A stretch of DNA of 64,000 bases, from contig DASUTB010000043.1 in NCBI GenBank assembly GCA_036374835.1, positions 62,001-126,000 of the forward strand, read 5' to 3'. A program made the position numbers and the translations under genes. Under the pieces are notes generated by a model, which had not been told where the DNA came from, made no database searches, and saw nothing but the letters and a program-made list of their open reading frames with translations. The stretch comes from DASUTB01 sp036374835. GTDB lineage: Bacteria > Actinomycetota > Actinomycetes > Jiangellales > Jiangellaceae. Shown piece by piece: positions 33,555 to 42,216 of the stretch (its first letter is position 1; every line of letters starts with the position of its first letter).

Positions 33555-34919
33555 ATGACACGCACAACAGCACGTTGGACCCGTGTCGTCGCCCTCGCCG
33601 GCGCCGCCGCGCTTGCGCTTACCGCGTGCGGCGACGACGGAGAGGACACGACGGACGAGGGTGGCGACGCGGCGGAGGACGAAGAGTCCGGCGACGCCGG
33701 CGACGAAGAGGATATGGAGGACGCAGAGCCGATCACGCTCACCGTCGACGTCTTCGGCGAGCAGGGCTTCGGCTACGACGCGCTTTACGAGCAGTACATG
33801 GAGGAGAACCCCCATGTCACGATCGAGGAGCGCGGATCCGGTCTTGGCCTTGGCGACTACAACGAGCGCATGGTTCAGCAGATCACTTCCGGCTCGGGCG
33901 CGGGCGACGTCGTCGCGGTCGAAGAGGGCACGATCACCCAGTTCTACGCGCAGCTGGACAAGTTCGTCGACCTGTCCGAGTACGGCGCGAACGACTTACA
34001 GGGCAACTTCCTCCCGTGGAAGTGGGAGGCCGGAGCCCCTGGAGGCTTCGTCCTTGGCCTCGGTACCGATGTCGGCTCGATGGCGATGTGCTACCGGAGC
34101 GACCACTTCGCCGATGCCGGTCTGCCGACCGACCGTGAGGAGGTCGCCGCACAGTGGGAGACGTGGGAGGACTTCATCGCCACTGGTGAGGAGTTCGTCG
34201 CCAACAACCCGGACGTCGGGTTCGTGGACGCGGCGACCAACGTCTACAACACGATCCTGATGCAGGTCGCCGGCAACAACAGCGGCCACACGTACTACAC
34301 GCCGGACAACGAGCTCGACCTTGACAACCCGGACATCAGGACGGCATGGGATCTGACCATCGAAATCATCGAGGCCGATCTGTCCGCGGGTCTGAACTCG
34401 TTCTCGGACGAGTGGAACGCCGGCTTCGCACAGGGCACGTTCGCCACGATCGGTTGCCCGGCCTGGATGACCGGTGTCATCCAGGGCGCCGCAGGGGAAG
34501 ACGCCGCAGGGCTCTGGGACATCGCCGACGCCCCGGGCGACGGCGGTAACTGGGGCGGCTCGTGGTTGACCGTTCCGGCCGAGACCGAGCACCCGGAAGA
34601 GGCCGCCAAGCTGGCCATGTTCCTGACCAGTCCGGACGCGCACGTGGCCGCATTCGAGGCGCTCGGCAACCTGCCGTCGTCCCCGGAGGCGCTGGAGAAC
34701 CCGGCCGTACTCGACGCCGAGAACGAGTACTTCAGCGGCGCACCGACCGGCCAGATCTTCGGATCCGGCGCCATGGACTTCCAGCCGGTCTACCTCGGAC
34801 CACAGAACAACGCGATCCGTACCGCATACGAGGACGCGCTGCGCTCGGTCGAGCAGGGTCAGGCAACCCCTGACGCGGCTTGGGAGACCGCACGGCAGAA
34901 CGCGGAAGGCATCGGCTAG
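33555..34919 (+). CDS. cebE: CebE-like sugar ABC transporter substrate-binding lipoprotein
   Basis: A 454-residue family 1 solute-binding protein. Residues 1-24 form a lipoprotein signal with lipobox LTAC (Cys25), followed by an acidic Asp/Glu linker. The mature domain shows SGAGDVVAVEEGTITQF, GLGTDVGSMAMCYRSD and AGLPTDREEVAAQWETWEDFI, which resemble cellobiose-binding CebE of streptomycetes. It is the first gene of a cebEFG-cebR-like locus behind two LacI operators. No ATPase gene is present, as expected if a shared MsiK-type ATPase serves the system. Cellobiose or a related beta-glucoside is the likely ligand (inference). Confidence 0.85.
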   Translation: MTRTTARWTRVVALAGAAALALTACGDDGEDTTDEGGDAAEDEESGDAGDEEDMEDAEPITLTVDVFGEQGFGYDALYEQYMEENPHVTIEERGSGLGLGDYNERMVQQITSGSGAGDVVAVEEGTITQFYAQLDKFVDLSEYGANDLQGNFLPWKWEAGAPGGFVLGLGTDVGSMAMCYRSDHFADAGLPTDREEVAAQWETWEDFIATGEEFVANNPDVGFVDAATNVYNTILMQVAGNNSGHTYYTPDNELDLDNPDIRTAWDLTIEIIEADLSAGLNSFSDEWNAGFAQGTFATIGCPAWMTGVIQGAAGEDAAGLWDIADAPGDGGNWGGSWLTVPAETEHPEEAAKLAMFLTSPDAHVAAFEALGNLPSSPEALENPAVLDAENEYFSGAPTGQIFGSGAMDFQPVYLGPQNNAIRTAYEDALRSVEQGQATPDAAWETARQNAEGIG

Positions 34920-34948
34920 CCGACCGCCGTTCCGCGACGTCACAGACC

Positions 34949-34986
34949 CGGGGTGGCGCCGGTCCGGCCCGGCCGGCGCCACCCCG
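34949..34986 (+). terminator. hairpin between cebE and cebF (attenuator or mRNA stabiliser)
   Basis: A perfect 14-bp GC-rich stem (CGGGGTGGCGCCGG / CCGGCGCCACCCCG) with a 10-base loop, 30 bp after the cebE stop, and no T tract. Such hairpins after binding-protein genes usually keep that protein more abundant than the permeases. Confidence 0.65.
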
Positions 34987-35027
34987 CTCTCATGTCGCAG
35001 CCACGTCACGCAGAACCGGGAACCCTC

Positions 35028-36023
35028 ATGAGCAGCCTCGACACTCAGCCAGCACCGCCGGCTCCAACGCCGCGACATGGCCGGAGAAGACGACACCCCG
35101 GTGGCCGCCGCCCGATCGGGGTACGCGTGGCCCGCTTGGACTACAAGGTTTCGCCGTACCTGTATATCGCGCCGTTCTTCGTCCTCTTTGCGATCTTCGG
35201 CCTGTACCCGACGGCGTACACCGTCTACCTCTCGTTCACCGACACCTCTCCTTTGAACCCGACGACCAACTTCGTCGGCCTGGAGAACTACACGACGCTG
35301 CTCGGCGACCCGAACTTCTGGAACGCCGTGGTCAACACCATCGGCATGTTCGTACTGGCTACGGTTCCCCAGTTGCTGATGGCCCTGATCCTGGCCAACT
35401 GGCTGAACCGGCGGCTGCGCGGCATGCACTTCTTCCGTGCCATGACCGCGATCCCGATCGTCACGTCCACCGCGGTGGTGGCCCTCATCTTCGGGCTGTC
35501 GTTCTACGCCCGTGACTTCGGCCTTGCGAACGGGCTGCTCGAGCTCGTGGGCGTCGAGCCGGTCGACTGGCGGGCCGAGAAGTGGTCGTCCTGGCTGGCG
35601 ATCTCCACGATGATCGACTGGCGCTGGACCGGCTACAACGCACTCATCTACCTGGCCGGCATGCAGGCGATTCCCAATGACCTCTACGAGGCCGCCGAGA
35701 TCGACGGCGCGTCCCGGATGCGCCAGTTCTGGCAGATCACGGTGCCGCTGCTGCGCCCCACCATCATCTTCACCGTCATCATCTCCACGATCTTCGGTCT
35801 GCAGCTATTCGCCGAACCCGTGATGTTCAGCAGCGGCTCCGGCGCACTCGGCGGCGGATCGCTCGGGCAGTTCCAGACCGTCACGATGTTCATCGTCGAA
35901 GCGCTACGGGCACACAACCGGTGGGGATACGCCGCAACCGCCGGCCTCGCCCTGCTGCTCATGATCATCGTCGTGGCGGCCATCAACTTCCTTCTGATTC
36001 GCCGACTCGGCTCGGAGAGGTGA
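35028..36023 (+). CDS. cebF: CebF-like sugar ABC transporter permease
   Basis: A ~331-residue MalF-type permease with six main helices (SPYLYIAPFFVLFAIFGLYPTAYTVYLSF first). The cytoplasmic EAA loop, EAAEIDGASRMRQFWQITVPLL, contacts the ATPase. The start is either ATG 35028 or ATG 34992; both lie downstream of the 34949-34986 hairpin. It ends two bases before the likely ribosome-binding region overlap with the next permease. Confidence 0.88.
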   Translation: MSSLDTQPAPPAPTPRHGRRRRHPGGRRPIGVRVARLDYKVSPYLYIAPFFVLFAIFGLYPTAYTVYLSFTDTSPLNPTTNFVGLENYTTLLGDPNFWNAVVNTIGMFVLATVPQLLMALILANWLNRRLRGMHFFRAMTAIPIVTSTAVVALIFGLSFYARDFGLANGLLELVGVEPVDWRAEKWSSWLAISTMIDWRWTGYNALIYLAGMQAIPNDLYEAAEIDGASRMRQFWQITVPLLRPTIIFTVIISTIFGLQLFAEPVMFSSGSGALGGGSLGQFQTVTMFIVEALRAHNRWGYAATAGLALLLMIIVVAAINFLLIRRLGSER

Positions 36024-36028
36024 GAACC

Positions 36029-36940
36029 GTGACCATCACGAACCGTGCCGTGCCGGCGATCCAGCGAGCGCCCGAGTCCACCGACCTGCGGCCGGGTGCC
36101 GAAGCGGGCCGGCGGATCCGCCGAGCCGGACCCCTGGCCGTCGCCGGCCTGATCGTCGCCGCCATCCTGTCCGCCCTCCCGCTGTACTGGATGGTCGTCA
36201 TCGCCTCGCGGACCAACGAGTCGGCGTACCAGTGGCCACCAGCCCTGTTGCCCGGTGGCAATCTCGGCGAGAACGTGCAGCGGGTACTCGACAACAGCGA
36301 CGCCGCGATCCTCAAAGGCATCGTGAACTCCTTCATCGTCGCCGGGACGATCACCCTCAGCACGGTGCTGTTCAGCGCGATGGCCGGCTTCGCGTTCGCC
36401 AAGCTGCGCTTCCGCGGCCGCAACGCACTGCTGATCTCGATCCTGCTGACCATGATGATCCCGGTGCAGCTGAACATCGTCCCGCTGTACGACCTGATGA
36501 TCACGTTCGGTTGGCTCAACGACATCAAGGCCGTGATCGTGCCGTTCCTGATCAGCGGATTCGGCATCTTTCTGATGCGCCAGTACACGATCCAGTCCGT
36601 CCCGGACGAGCTGATCGAGGCGGCCAGGGTGGACGGGTGCTCGACATGGCGGGTCTTCTACCACGTCGTGGCGCCGGCACTACGCCCGGCCGCAGCGGTG
36701 CTCGGCCTGCTGACGTTCATGCAGTACTGGAACGAGTTCTTCTGGCCCTTCATCGTGCTCGCCGACCCGTCCAACCCCACCGTGCAGATCTCGTTGAAGA
36801 CGCTGAACTCGGCTTACCACCAAGACCTGTCGCAGATCTTCGCCGGGACGTTCGTCGCGACTGTTCCGCTCGTCATCGTGTTCGTCGTGTTCTTCCGGCA
36901 GATCATCAGCGGGATCATGGAGGGCGCGGTCAAAGCGTAA
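36029..36940 (+). CDS. cebG: CebG-like sugar ABC transporter permease
   Basis: A 303-residue MalG-type permease partner of the preceding gene. It has six helices and the EAA loop EAARVDGCSTWRVFYHVVAPAL. GTG 36029 has GGAGAGG eight bases upstream, at the very end of the cebF gene; GTG 36020 (GTGA overlap) is an alternative. The C-terminus FVVFFRQIISGIMEGAVKA is typical of CebG-like permeases. Confidence 0.9.
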   Translation: MTITNRAVPAIQRAPESTDLRPGAEAGRRIRRAGPLAVAGLIVAAILSALPLYWMVVIASRTNESAYQWPPALLPGGNLGENVQRVLDNSDAAILKGIVNSFIVAGTITLSTVLFSAMAGFAFAKLRFRGRNALLISILLTMMIPVQLNIVPLYDLMITFGWLNDIKAVIVPFLISGFGIFLMRQYTIQSVPDELIEAARVDGCSTWRVFYHVVAPALRPAAAVLGLLTFMQYWNEFFWPFIVLADPSNPTVQISLKTLNSAYHQDLSQIFAGTFVATVPLVIVFVVFFRQIISGIMEGAVKA

Positions 36941-37030
36941 AGGTGTAGCGTGCGGTCATTTCCGCTGAACGGCTGCGGTCGGCGGTAGATTCAAGTTGGT
37001 AGGAAGGAACGGGGATTGCAGGACCATCGA

Positions 37031-38032
37031 ATGCCCACGCTCGAAGAGGTCGCCCGGGTCGCCGGGGTCTCCCGGGCCACCGTGTCGCGTGCGGTCAACG
37101 GAGGCGCCCGAGTCAATCCCAAGACACGCGCGGCCATCGACAAGGCGGTCAAGGAACTCGGCTACGTGCCGAACCGTGCCGCTCGCTCGCTCGTGACCAG
37201 GCGCACCGACTCGATCGCGCTCGCGATCCCGGAGACCGGTGGCAAGTTCGTCGGCGACCCCTTCCTCACCGGCGCGCTCCAGGGCGTCAGCGATGGCCTC
37301 AGCGACAGCGGGATGCAGCTCGTGCTGCTCATCGCGCAGCGCGCCGGTGACACCGACCGCCTGCTGGCCTACCTCCGCGCCGGCCACGTCGACGGTGCCG
37401 TGGTGATGAGCCACCACCGGGAGGACCATCTGCCCGGCGAACTGATCGCCAGTGGTCTACCGTGCGTCTTCGTCGGCCGTCCGCTCGATCCGGGCGGCGT
37501 CACCGTCCCTTACGTCGACGCGGACAACACCGGCGGCGCGAGAGCCGCTACCGAGCACCTGATCAAGCGAGGAGCCAAGCGCATCGCCACGGTCGCCGGC
37601 GACCCGGACATGCCCGCGGGCGTCGACCGGCTCGCCGGCTGGCGGGCTGCGATGCACGACGCGGGGCTGCCCACCGATGCAGTCGCGTACGGCGATTTCA
37701 CCGCTGACGGCGGCGCCCGCGGCATGACCGAACTGCTCTCGGCGCATCCCGACCTCGACGCGGTGTTCGTCGCGTCCGACCTGATGGCGACCGGCGCGCT
37801 GCGGGTGCTGCGGGACGCCGGTCGCACCATCCCGGACGATGTTGCCGTCGTCGGCTTCGACGACTCGATGCTCGCGCCGGCTACGACCCCGCCACTGACC
37901 ACGGTCCGTCAGGACGCCGTGAAACTCGGTCAGCGCTCCGCCGAGATCCTGCTCAAGCGCATCCAGGGCGCGCAATCCCCGAGCGGTCCGGAGATACTCT
38001 CCACCGAATTGATCATCCGCGCTTCCGCCTGA
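37031..38032 (+). CDS. cebR: LacI family regulator, CebR-like
   Basis: A 333-residue repressor. Helix-turn-helix and hinge are at residues 1-60 (TLEEVARVAGVSRATVSRAVNGG; AARSLVTRRT), then a periplasmic-binding-protein-like sugar sensor (VDGAVVMSHH, VFVASDLMATGALRVLRDAGRTIPDDVAVVGFDDS). It closes the cebEFG locus, so it probably binds the TGAGAGCGCTCCCA sites before cebE and the matching site at the GH3 gene 15 kb away, and is released by cellobiose or a related sugar (inference). ATG 37031 has CAGGA eight bases upstream; TTG 37016 is an in-frame alternative with AAGGA. The TGA stop overlaps repeat R4. Confidence 0.88.
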   Translation: MPTLEEVARVAGVSRATVSRAVNGGARVNPKTRAAIDKAVKELGYVPNRAARSLVTRRTDSIALAIPETGGKFVGDPFLTGALQGVSDGLSDSGMQLVLLIAQRAGDTDRLLAYLRAGHVDGAVVMSHHREDHLPGELIASGLPCVFVGRPLDPGGVTVPYVDADNTGGARAATEHLIKRGAKRIATVAGDPDMPAGVDRLAGWRAAMHDAGLPTDAVAYGDFTADGGARGMTELLSAHPDLDAVFVASDLMATGALRVLRDAGRTIPDDVAVVGFDDSMLAPATTPPLTTVRQDAVKLGQRSAEILLKRIQGAQSPSGPEILSTELIIRASA

Positions 38033-38078
38033 ATGACCATGTAAAGCCGGCCCTTCCCGGCCAAACGCCGTTTACAGG
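38031..38078 (+). repeat. family R element R4 (single end, terminator-like)
   Basis: It begins GAATGACCATGTAAAGC at the stop codon of cebR and continues with the TTCCCGGCCAAACGCCG block also seen in R1 and R2. GGCC-N5-GGCC and the outer GTAAA/TTTAC can pair as a hairpin. It lies between cebR and kgd, transcribed in the same direction. Confidence 0.68.
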
Positions 38079-38211
38079 CACCGCAAAGTCGGGACAGTCC
38101 GCGTATCATGTGATCACACGGTGCCCGACCTGCGGAGATCGGCTCCGGCAGATTAGCCTGTATACCAGCAGACTTGATAAGCCTGAGCAGTGGAAGAAGG
38201 CGAACGCCAAA

Positions 38212-41200
38212 GTGGCCACGAATCCCGGCCCGCAGACAGGTTTCGGACCTAACGAATGGCTCGTCGAGGAGCTGTACCAGAGCTGGCTCTCCGACCCCGA
38301 CGCAGTGGACCCCGCATGGTCGGATTTCTTCCGCGATTACCACAAGCGCAAGTCGGCGAACGGTGCTCCCGGGTCGGCATCGGCGCCGCAGGCGTCGTCC
38401 GGCGATCCAGCTGCCAAGATCGCGCAACCGGTAAAGCCTCAAGAGCGCACGACAAAAGAGGCGGACAGAGCCCCGGCGGCACCGGCCACGAAATCGGCGG
38501 CAGTACAGCCGAAGGCCGGTGCGAGCGCTGGAACGTCGGCCGAGGCCGCACCGCCCGAGAAGCCGGCGGCCAAAACAGAACCGGCAACAGCCGAGCCGGC
38601 ACCGGAGAGGGCCGAGACGCCGCCCAAGCCGGCTCGCCGCGCCACGCCGGACACGTCGTTGCTGACTACCCGGCCGCCGGAGGTCGGGGATGCGACCGCC
38701 ACCGAGTCCGAGCGGCTCCGCGGCCCGGCGGCCCGCGTCGTCACGAACATGGAGTCCAGCCTGCAGGTGCCCACGGCGACGAGCGTGCGCGCCATTCCGG
38801 CCAAGCTGCTGGTCGACAACCGGATAGTGATCAACAATCACTTGAAGCGCGGCCGCGGCGGCAAGGTGTCGTTCACGCACATCATCGGGTACGCATTGGT
38901 CAAAGCGCTCGGCTCGATGCCGGCGATGAACTACGCCTACGGCGAGGAAGACGGCAAGCCGGTGCTGATCAAGCCGGCCCACGCCAACCTCGGCCTCGCG
39001 ATCGACCTGCAGAAGGACGACGGTTCGCGGCAGCTTCTCGTGCCGAGCATCAAGAAGGCTGAAACGCTGAACTTCGCCGAGTTCTGGGCGGCGTACGAGG
39101 ACCTCATCCGGCGAGCGCGCGGTGGGGACCTCACCGTCAACGACTTCACCGGCACGACGATCACGCTCACCAACCCGGGCACCATCGGCACCGTCCACTC
39201 CGTCCCCCGTCTCATGAAGGGCCAGGGAACGATCATCGGCGTCGGGGCCATGGAGTACCCGGCCGAATTCCAGGGCGCATCGCCGGACACGCTGGCACGG
39301 CTCGGAGTCTCGAAGACGATGACGCTGACCAGCACCTACGACCACCGCGTCATCCAGGGCGCCCAGAGCGGCGACTTCCTGCGCATCGTGCACGGACTGC
39401 TGCTCGGCGAGGACGGCTTCTACGACGAGTTGTTCCACGCCCTGCGCATCCCGTACGAGCCGATCCGGTGGGCCGCCGACACACCGGTCAGCCACGACGA
39501 CGAGGTCAGCAAGCAGGCCCGCGTCCTCGAACTCATCCACGCCTACCGGGTGCGCGGCCACCTGATGGCCGACACCGATCCGCTCGAGTACAAACAGCGC
39601 AGCCACCCCGACCTCGACATCACGACGCACGGCCTCACGCTCTGGGACCTTGACCGCGAGTTCGCGACCGGTTCGTTCGGCGGCGGCAAGCGCTTCATGC
39701 TGCTGCGCGACATCCTCGGCGTGCTGCGCAACTCGTACTGCCGCACCGTCGGCATCGAGTACATGCATATCCAGGAACCCGAACAGCGGCGCTGGATCCA
39801 GGAACGCGTCGAGAAGCCGGTCGAGCGCACCGACCATGACGAGCAGCTTCGTATCCTGCACAAGCTGAACCAGGCCGAGGCGTTCGAGACGTTCCTGCAG
39901 ACCAAGTACGTCGGCCAGAAGCGCTTCTCGCTCGAAGGCGGCGAGTCGGTGATCCCGATCATCGACGAGTTCTGCCAGGCCGCAGCCGGGGCCAAGCTCG
40001 AGGAAGTCACGATCGGCATGGCCCACCGGGGCCGGCTCAATGTGCTGGCCAACATCGTCGGCAAGAGCTACAAGCAGATCTTCGCCGAGTTCGAGGGCAA
40101 CATCGATCCGCGGACCGTCCAGGGCACCGGCGACGTCAAGTACCACCTCGGTGCGGACGGTTCGTTCACCGCGCTGGACAGCTCGAAGGTCAAGGTGTCG
40201 TTGACGTCGAACCCCAGCCATCTCGAAGCGGTCAACCCGGTTCTCGAAGGTGTTGCCCGGGCCAAGCAGGACATCCTCGACCGCGGCGAGGACTTCCCGG
40301 TGCTGCCGCTGCTGATCCACGGCGACGCCGCGTTCGCCGGTCAGGGTGTCGTCGCCGAGACGCTGAACCTCTCGCAGCTGCGCGGCTACCGCACCGGCGG
40401 AACGGTCCACGTGGTCGTCAACAACCAGGTGGGGTTCACGACGTCACCGACGCACGCGCGCTCGTCCATGTACTCCACCGACGTGGCACGCATGGTGCAG
40501 GCGCCGATCTTCCACGTCAACGGGGACGACCCGGAGGCGTGCGCGCGCATCGCGCGGCTGGCGTTCGAGTTCCGCCAGGAATTCAACAAAGACGTCGTCA
40601 TCGACCTGATTTGCTACCGGTTGCGCGGGCACAACGAGGGCGATGACCCGTCGTTCACCCAGCCGCTGATGTCGGATCTGATCAAGCAGAAGCGGTCGGT
40701 GCGCAAGCTCTACACCGAAGCTCTGATCGGCCGCGGCGACATCACGGTCGAAGAGGCGGAGGTCGCGCTCGGTGAGTTCCAGGCCGAGCTCGAGCGTGCG
40801 TTCAAGGAGACGCGCGAGGCCGAGTCCGCACCGCACCCGATGACCGTGCCGTCCTATCCGGAAAAGCCCGATGTCGACATCGGCAGCACCGGTGTCACAC
40901 CGGAGGCGCTCAAGCAGATCGCAGATGCGCACGTCTCACTTCCGGACGGCTTCACCCCGCACCCGAAGGTGTTCCCGCAGTTGCAGCGGCGTGCCGCCAT
41001 GCTGACTGAAGGCGGCATCGACTGGGCGACCGCGGAGATCGCCGCATTCGGGACGCTGCTGATGGAGGGCCGCCCGGTGCGGCTCGCCGGCCAGGACTCG
41101 CGTCGCGGCACCTTCGTGCAGCGGTTCGCCGCCATCGTCGACCGGAACACGGCAGAGGCGTACATCCCGCTGCAGAACCTCAACAACGGTGCCGCGAAGT

Positions 41201-42039
41201 TCTACGTGTACGACTCGCTGCTGTCCGAGTTCGCGGCGGTGGGCTTCGAGTATGGCTATTCGGTCGCGCGTCCGGATGCCCTCGTGCTGTGGGAGGCACA
41301 GTTCGGCGACTTCGCCAACGGCGCGCAGACCGTGATCGACGAGTTCATCTCGGCCGGCGAGACCAAGTGGGGTCAGCGTTCTGGAGTCGTGCTGCTGCTG
41401 CCGCACGGCTACGAGGGACAGGGACCGGACCACTCGTCCGGCCGCATCGAGCGCTTCCTCGCGCTCGCCGCGGGCGACTCGATGCGCATCGCCCAGCCGT
41501 CCACCCCGGCGTCGTACTTCCATCTGCTGCGGCAGCACACACTCTCGCCGAGGCACTGGCCGATGGTGGTGTTCACGCCGAAGTCCATGCTCCGGAACCG
41601 CAAGGCGGTCTCTGAGCCGGACCAGCTGACCGGCGACACCCGTTTCCACCCGGTACTCGGTGACGGCGAAGTCGCGCGCGGCTCGGTGGAGCGCGTCCTG
41701 CTGTGCAGCGGAAAGATCGCCTGGGACCTACGGGACGAAAGGGCCAAGCGTTCGGACGAGAAGACCGCCATCGCCACGGTCGAGCAGCTCTCGCCGCTGC
41801 CGACCGAACAGATTCTGGCCGAGCTCGATCGTTACCCGTCGCTTCAGGAGGTGCGCTGGGTGCAGGACGAACCGCAGAACATGGGTCCGTGGCCGTTCAT
41901 GGTGATGAACCTGTTGCCGGAGCTCGGCGACCGCCGAGTCTCCTCGGTCACCCGGCGGGCGAGTGCGTCGCCTGCGGCCGGGTCACCCAAACTCCACCAG
42001 CACGAGCACGACATGCTCATGGACGAGGCATTCGCTTAG
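38212..42039 (+). CDS. kgd: multifunctional 2-oxoglutarate decarboxylase/dehydrogenase E1-E2 (Kgd)
   Basis: A 1275-residue cytoplasmic TCA-cycle enzyme. It contains the N-terminal tail TGFGPNEWLVEELYQSWL, an Ala/Pro/Lys-rich linker, an E2-type succinyltransferase domain with the active-site YDHRVIQGAQSGDF, then the thiamine-diphosphate E1 domain (EEVTIGMAHRGRLNVL, HGDAAFAGQGVVAETLN, RLRGHNEGDDPSFTQP). This fused form is specific to actinobacteria and is regulated by GarA-type FHA proteins. GTG 38212 was chosen because AAGAAGG precedes it and the encoded N-terminus then matches the family length; an upstream in-frame GTG at 38110 would add 34 unlike residues. Confidence 0.96.
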   Translation: MATNPGPQTGFGPNEWLVEELYQSWLSDPDAVDPAWSDFFRDYHKRKSANGAPGSASAPQASSGDPAAKIAQPVKPQERTTKEADRAPAAPATKSAAVQPKAGASAGTSAEAAPPEKPAAKTEPATAEPAPERAETPPKPARRATPDTSLLTTRPPEVGDATATESERLRGPAARVVTNMESSLQVPTATSVRAIPAKLLVDNRIVINNHLKRGRGGKVSFTHIIGYALVKALGSMPAMNYAYGEEDGKPVLIKPAHANLGLAIDLQKDDGSRQLLVPSIKKAETLNFAEFWAAYEDLIRRARGGDLTVNDFTGTTITLTNPGTIGTVHSVPRLMKGQGTIIGVGAMEYPAEFQGASPDTLARLGVSKTMTLTSTYDHRVIQGAQSGDFLRIVHGLLLGEDGFYDELFHALRIPYEPIRWAADTPVSHDDEVSKQARVLELIHAYRVRGHLMADTDPLEYKQRSHPDLDITTHGLTLWDLDREFATGSFGGGKRFMLLRDILGVLRNSYCRTVGIEYMHIQEPEQRRWIQERVEKPVERTDHDEQLRILHKLNQAEAFETFLQTKYVGQKRFSLEGGESVIPIIDEFCQAAAGAKLEEVTIGMAHRGRLNVLANIVGKSYKQIFAEFEGNIDPRTVQGTGDVKYHLGADGSFTALDSSKVKVSLTSNPSHLEAVNPVLEGVARAKQDILDRGEDFPVLPLLIHGDAAFAGQGVVAETLNLSQLRGYRTGGTVHVVVNNQVGFTTSPTHARSSMYSTDVARMVQAPIFHVNGDDPEACARIARLAFEFRQEFNKDVVIDLICYRLRGHNEGDDPSFTQPLMSDLIKQKRSVRKLYTEALIGRGDITVEEAEVALGEFQAELERAFKETREAESAPHPMTVPSYPEKPDVDIGSTGVTPEALKQIADAHVSLPDGFTPHPKVFPQLQRRAAMLTEGGIDWATAEIAAFGTLLMEGRPVRLAGQDSRRGTFVQRFAAIVDRNTAEAYIPLQNLNNGAAKFYVYDSLLSEFAAVGFEYGYSVARPDALVLWEAQFGDFANGAQTVIDEFISAGETKWGQRSGVVLLLPHGYEGQGPDHSSGRIERFLALAAGDSMRIAQPSTPASYFHLLRQHTLSPRHWPMVVFTPKSMLRNRKAVSEPDQLTGDTRFHPVLGDGEVARGSVERVLLCSGKIAWDLRDERAKRSDEKTAIATVEQLSPLPTEQILAELDRYPSLQEVRWVQDEPQNMGPWPFMVMNLLPELGDRRVSSVTRRASASPAAGSPKLHQHEHDMLMDEAFA

Positions 42040-42042
42040 GTC

Positions 42043-42216
42043 ATGTACTTCACCGACCGCGGTATAGAGGAGCTCGAAGACCGGCGCGGCGACGAGGAGG
42101 TCAGCATCGGCTGGCTGGCCGAGAAGCTGCGCGAATTCGTCGACCTCAACCCGGACTTCGAGACTCCGATCGAACGCCTCGCCACCTGGCTGGCTCGCGA
42201 CGACCCCGAAGAATGA
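42043..42216 (+). CDS. DUF6104 family small protein
   Basis: A 57-residue acidic protein, MYFTDRGIEELEDRRGDEEV..., continuing WLAEKLREFVDLNPDF and ending WLARDDPEE. It matches the DUF6104 mini-proteins that lie directly downstream of kgd in many actinomycetes. It starts 3 bp after the kgd stop and overlaps the next gene (ATGA). Its function is unknown; constant linkage suggests a role connected with the 2-oxoglutarate dehydrogenase complex (inference). Confidence 0.88.
   Translation: MYFTDRGIEELEDRRGDEEVSIGWLAEKLREFVDLNPDFETPIERLATWLARDDPEE

Noticed and set aside
38109..38118. TGTGATCACA palindrome upstream of kgd as a Crp/GlxR site
   Set aside because: The half-sites abut without the N6 spacer required by Crp-type dimers, and the ten-base palindrome may be chance.
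38110..38211. N-terminal extension of Kgd containing a CPTC zinc-like motif
   Set aside because: The 34 residues are unlike the family N-terminus, while GTG 38212 has a ribosome-binding site and gives the normal start.
37930..40410. An 826-codon open frame antisense to kgd
   Set aside because: It lies opposite the highly conserved Kgd coding sequence. Its translation has no recognisable domain and is the usual long antisense frame of high-GC genes.
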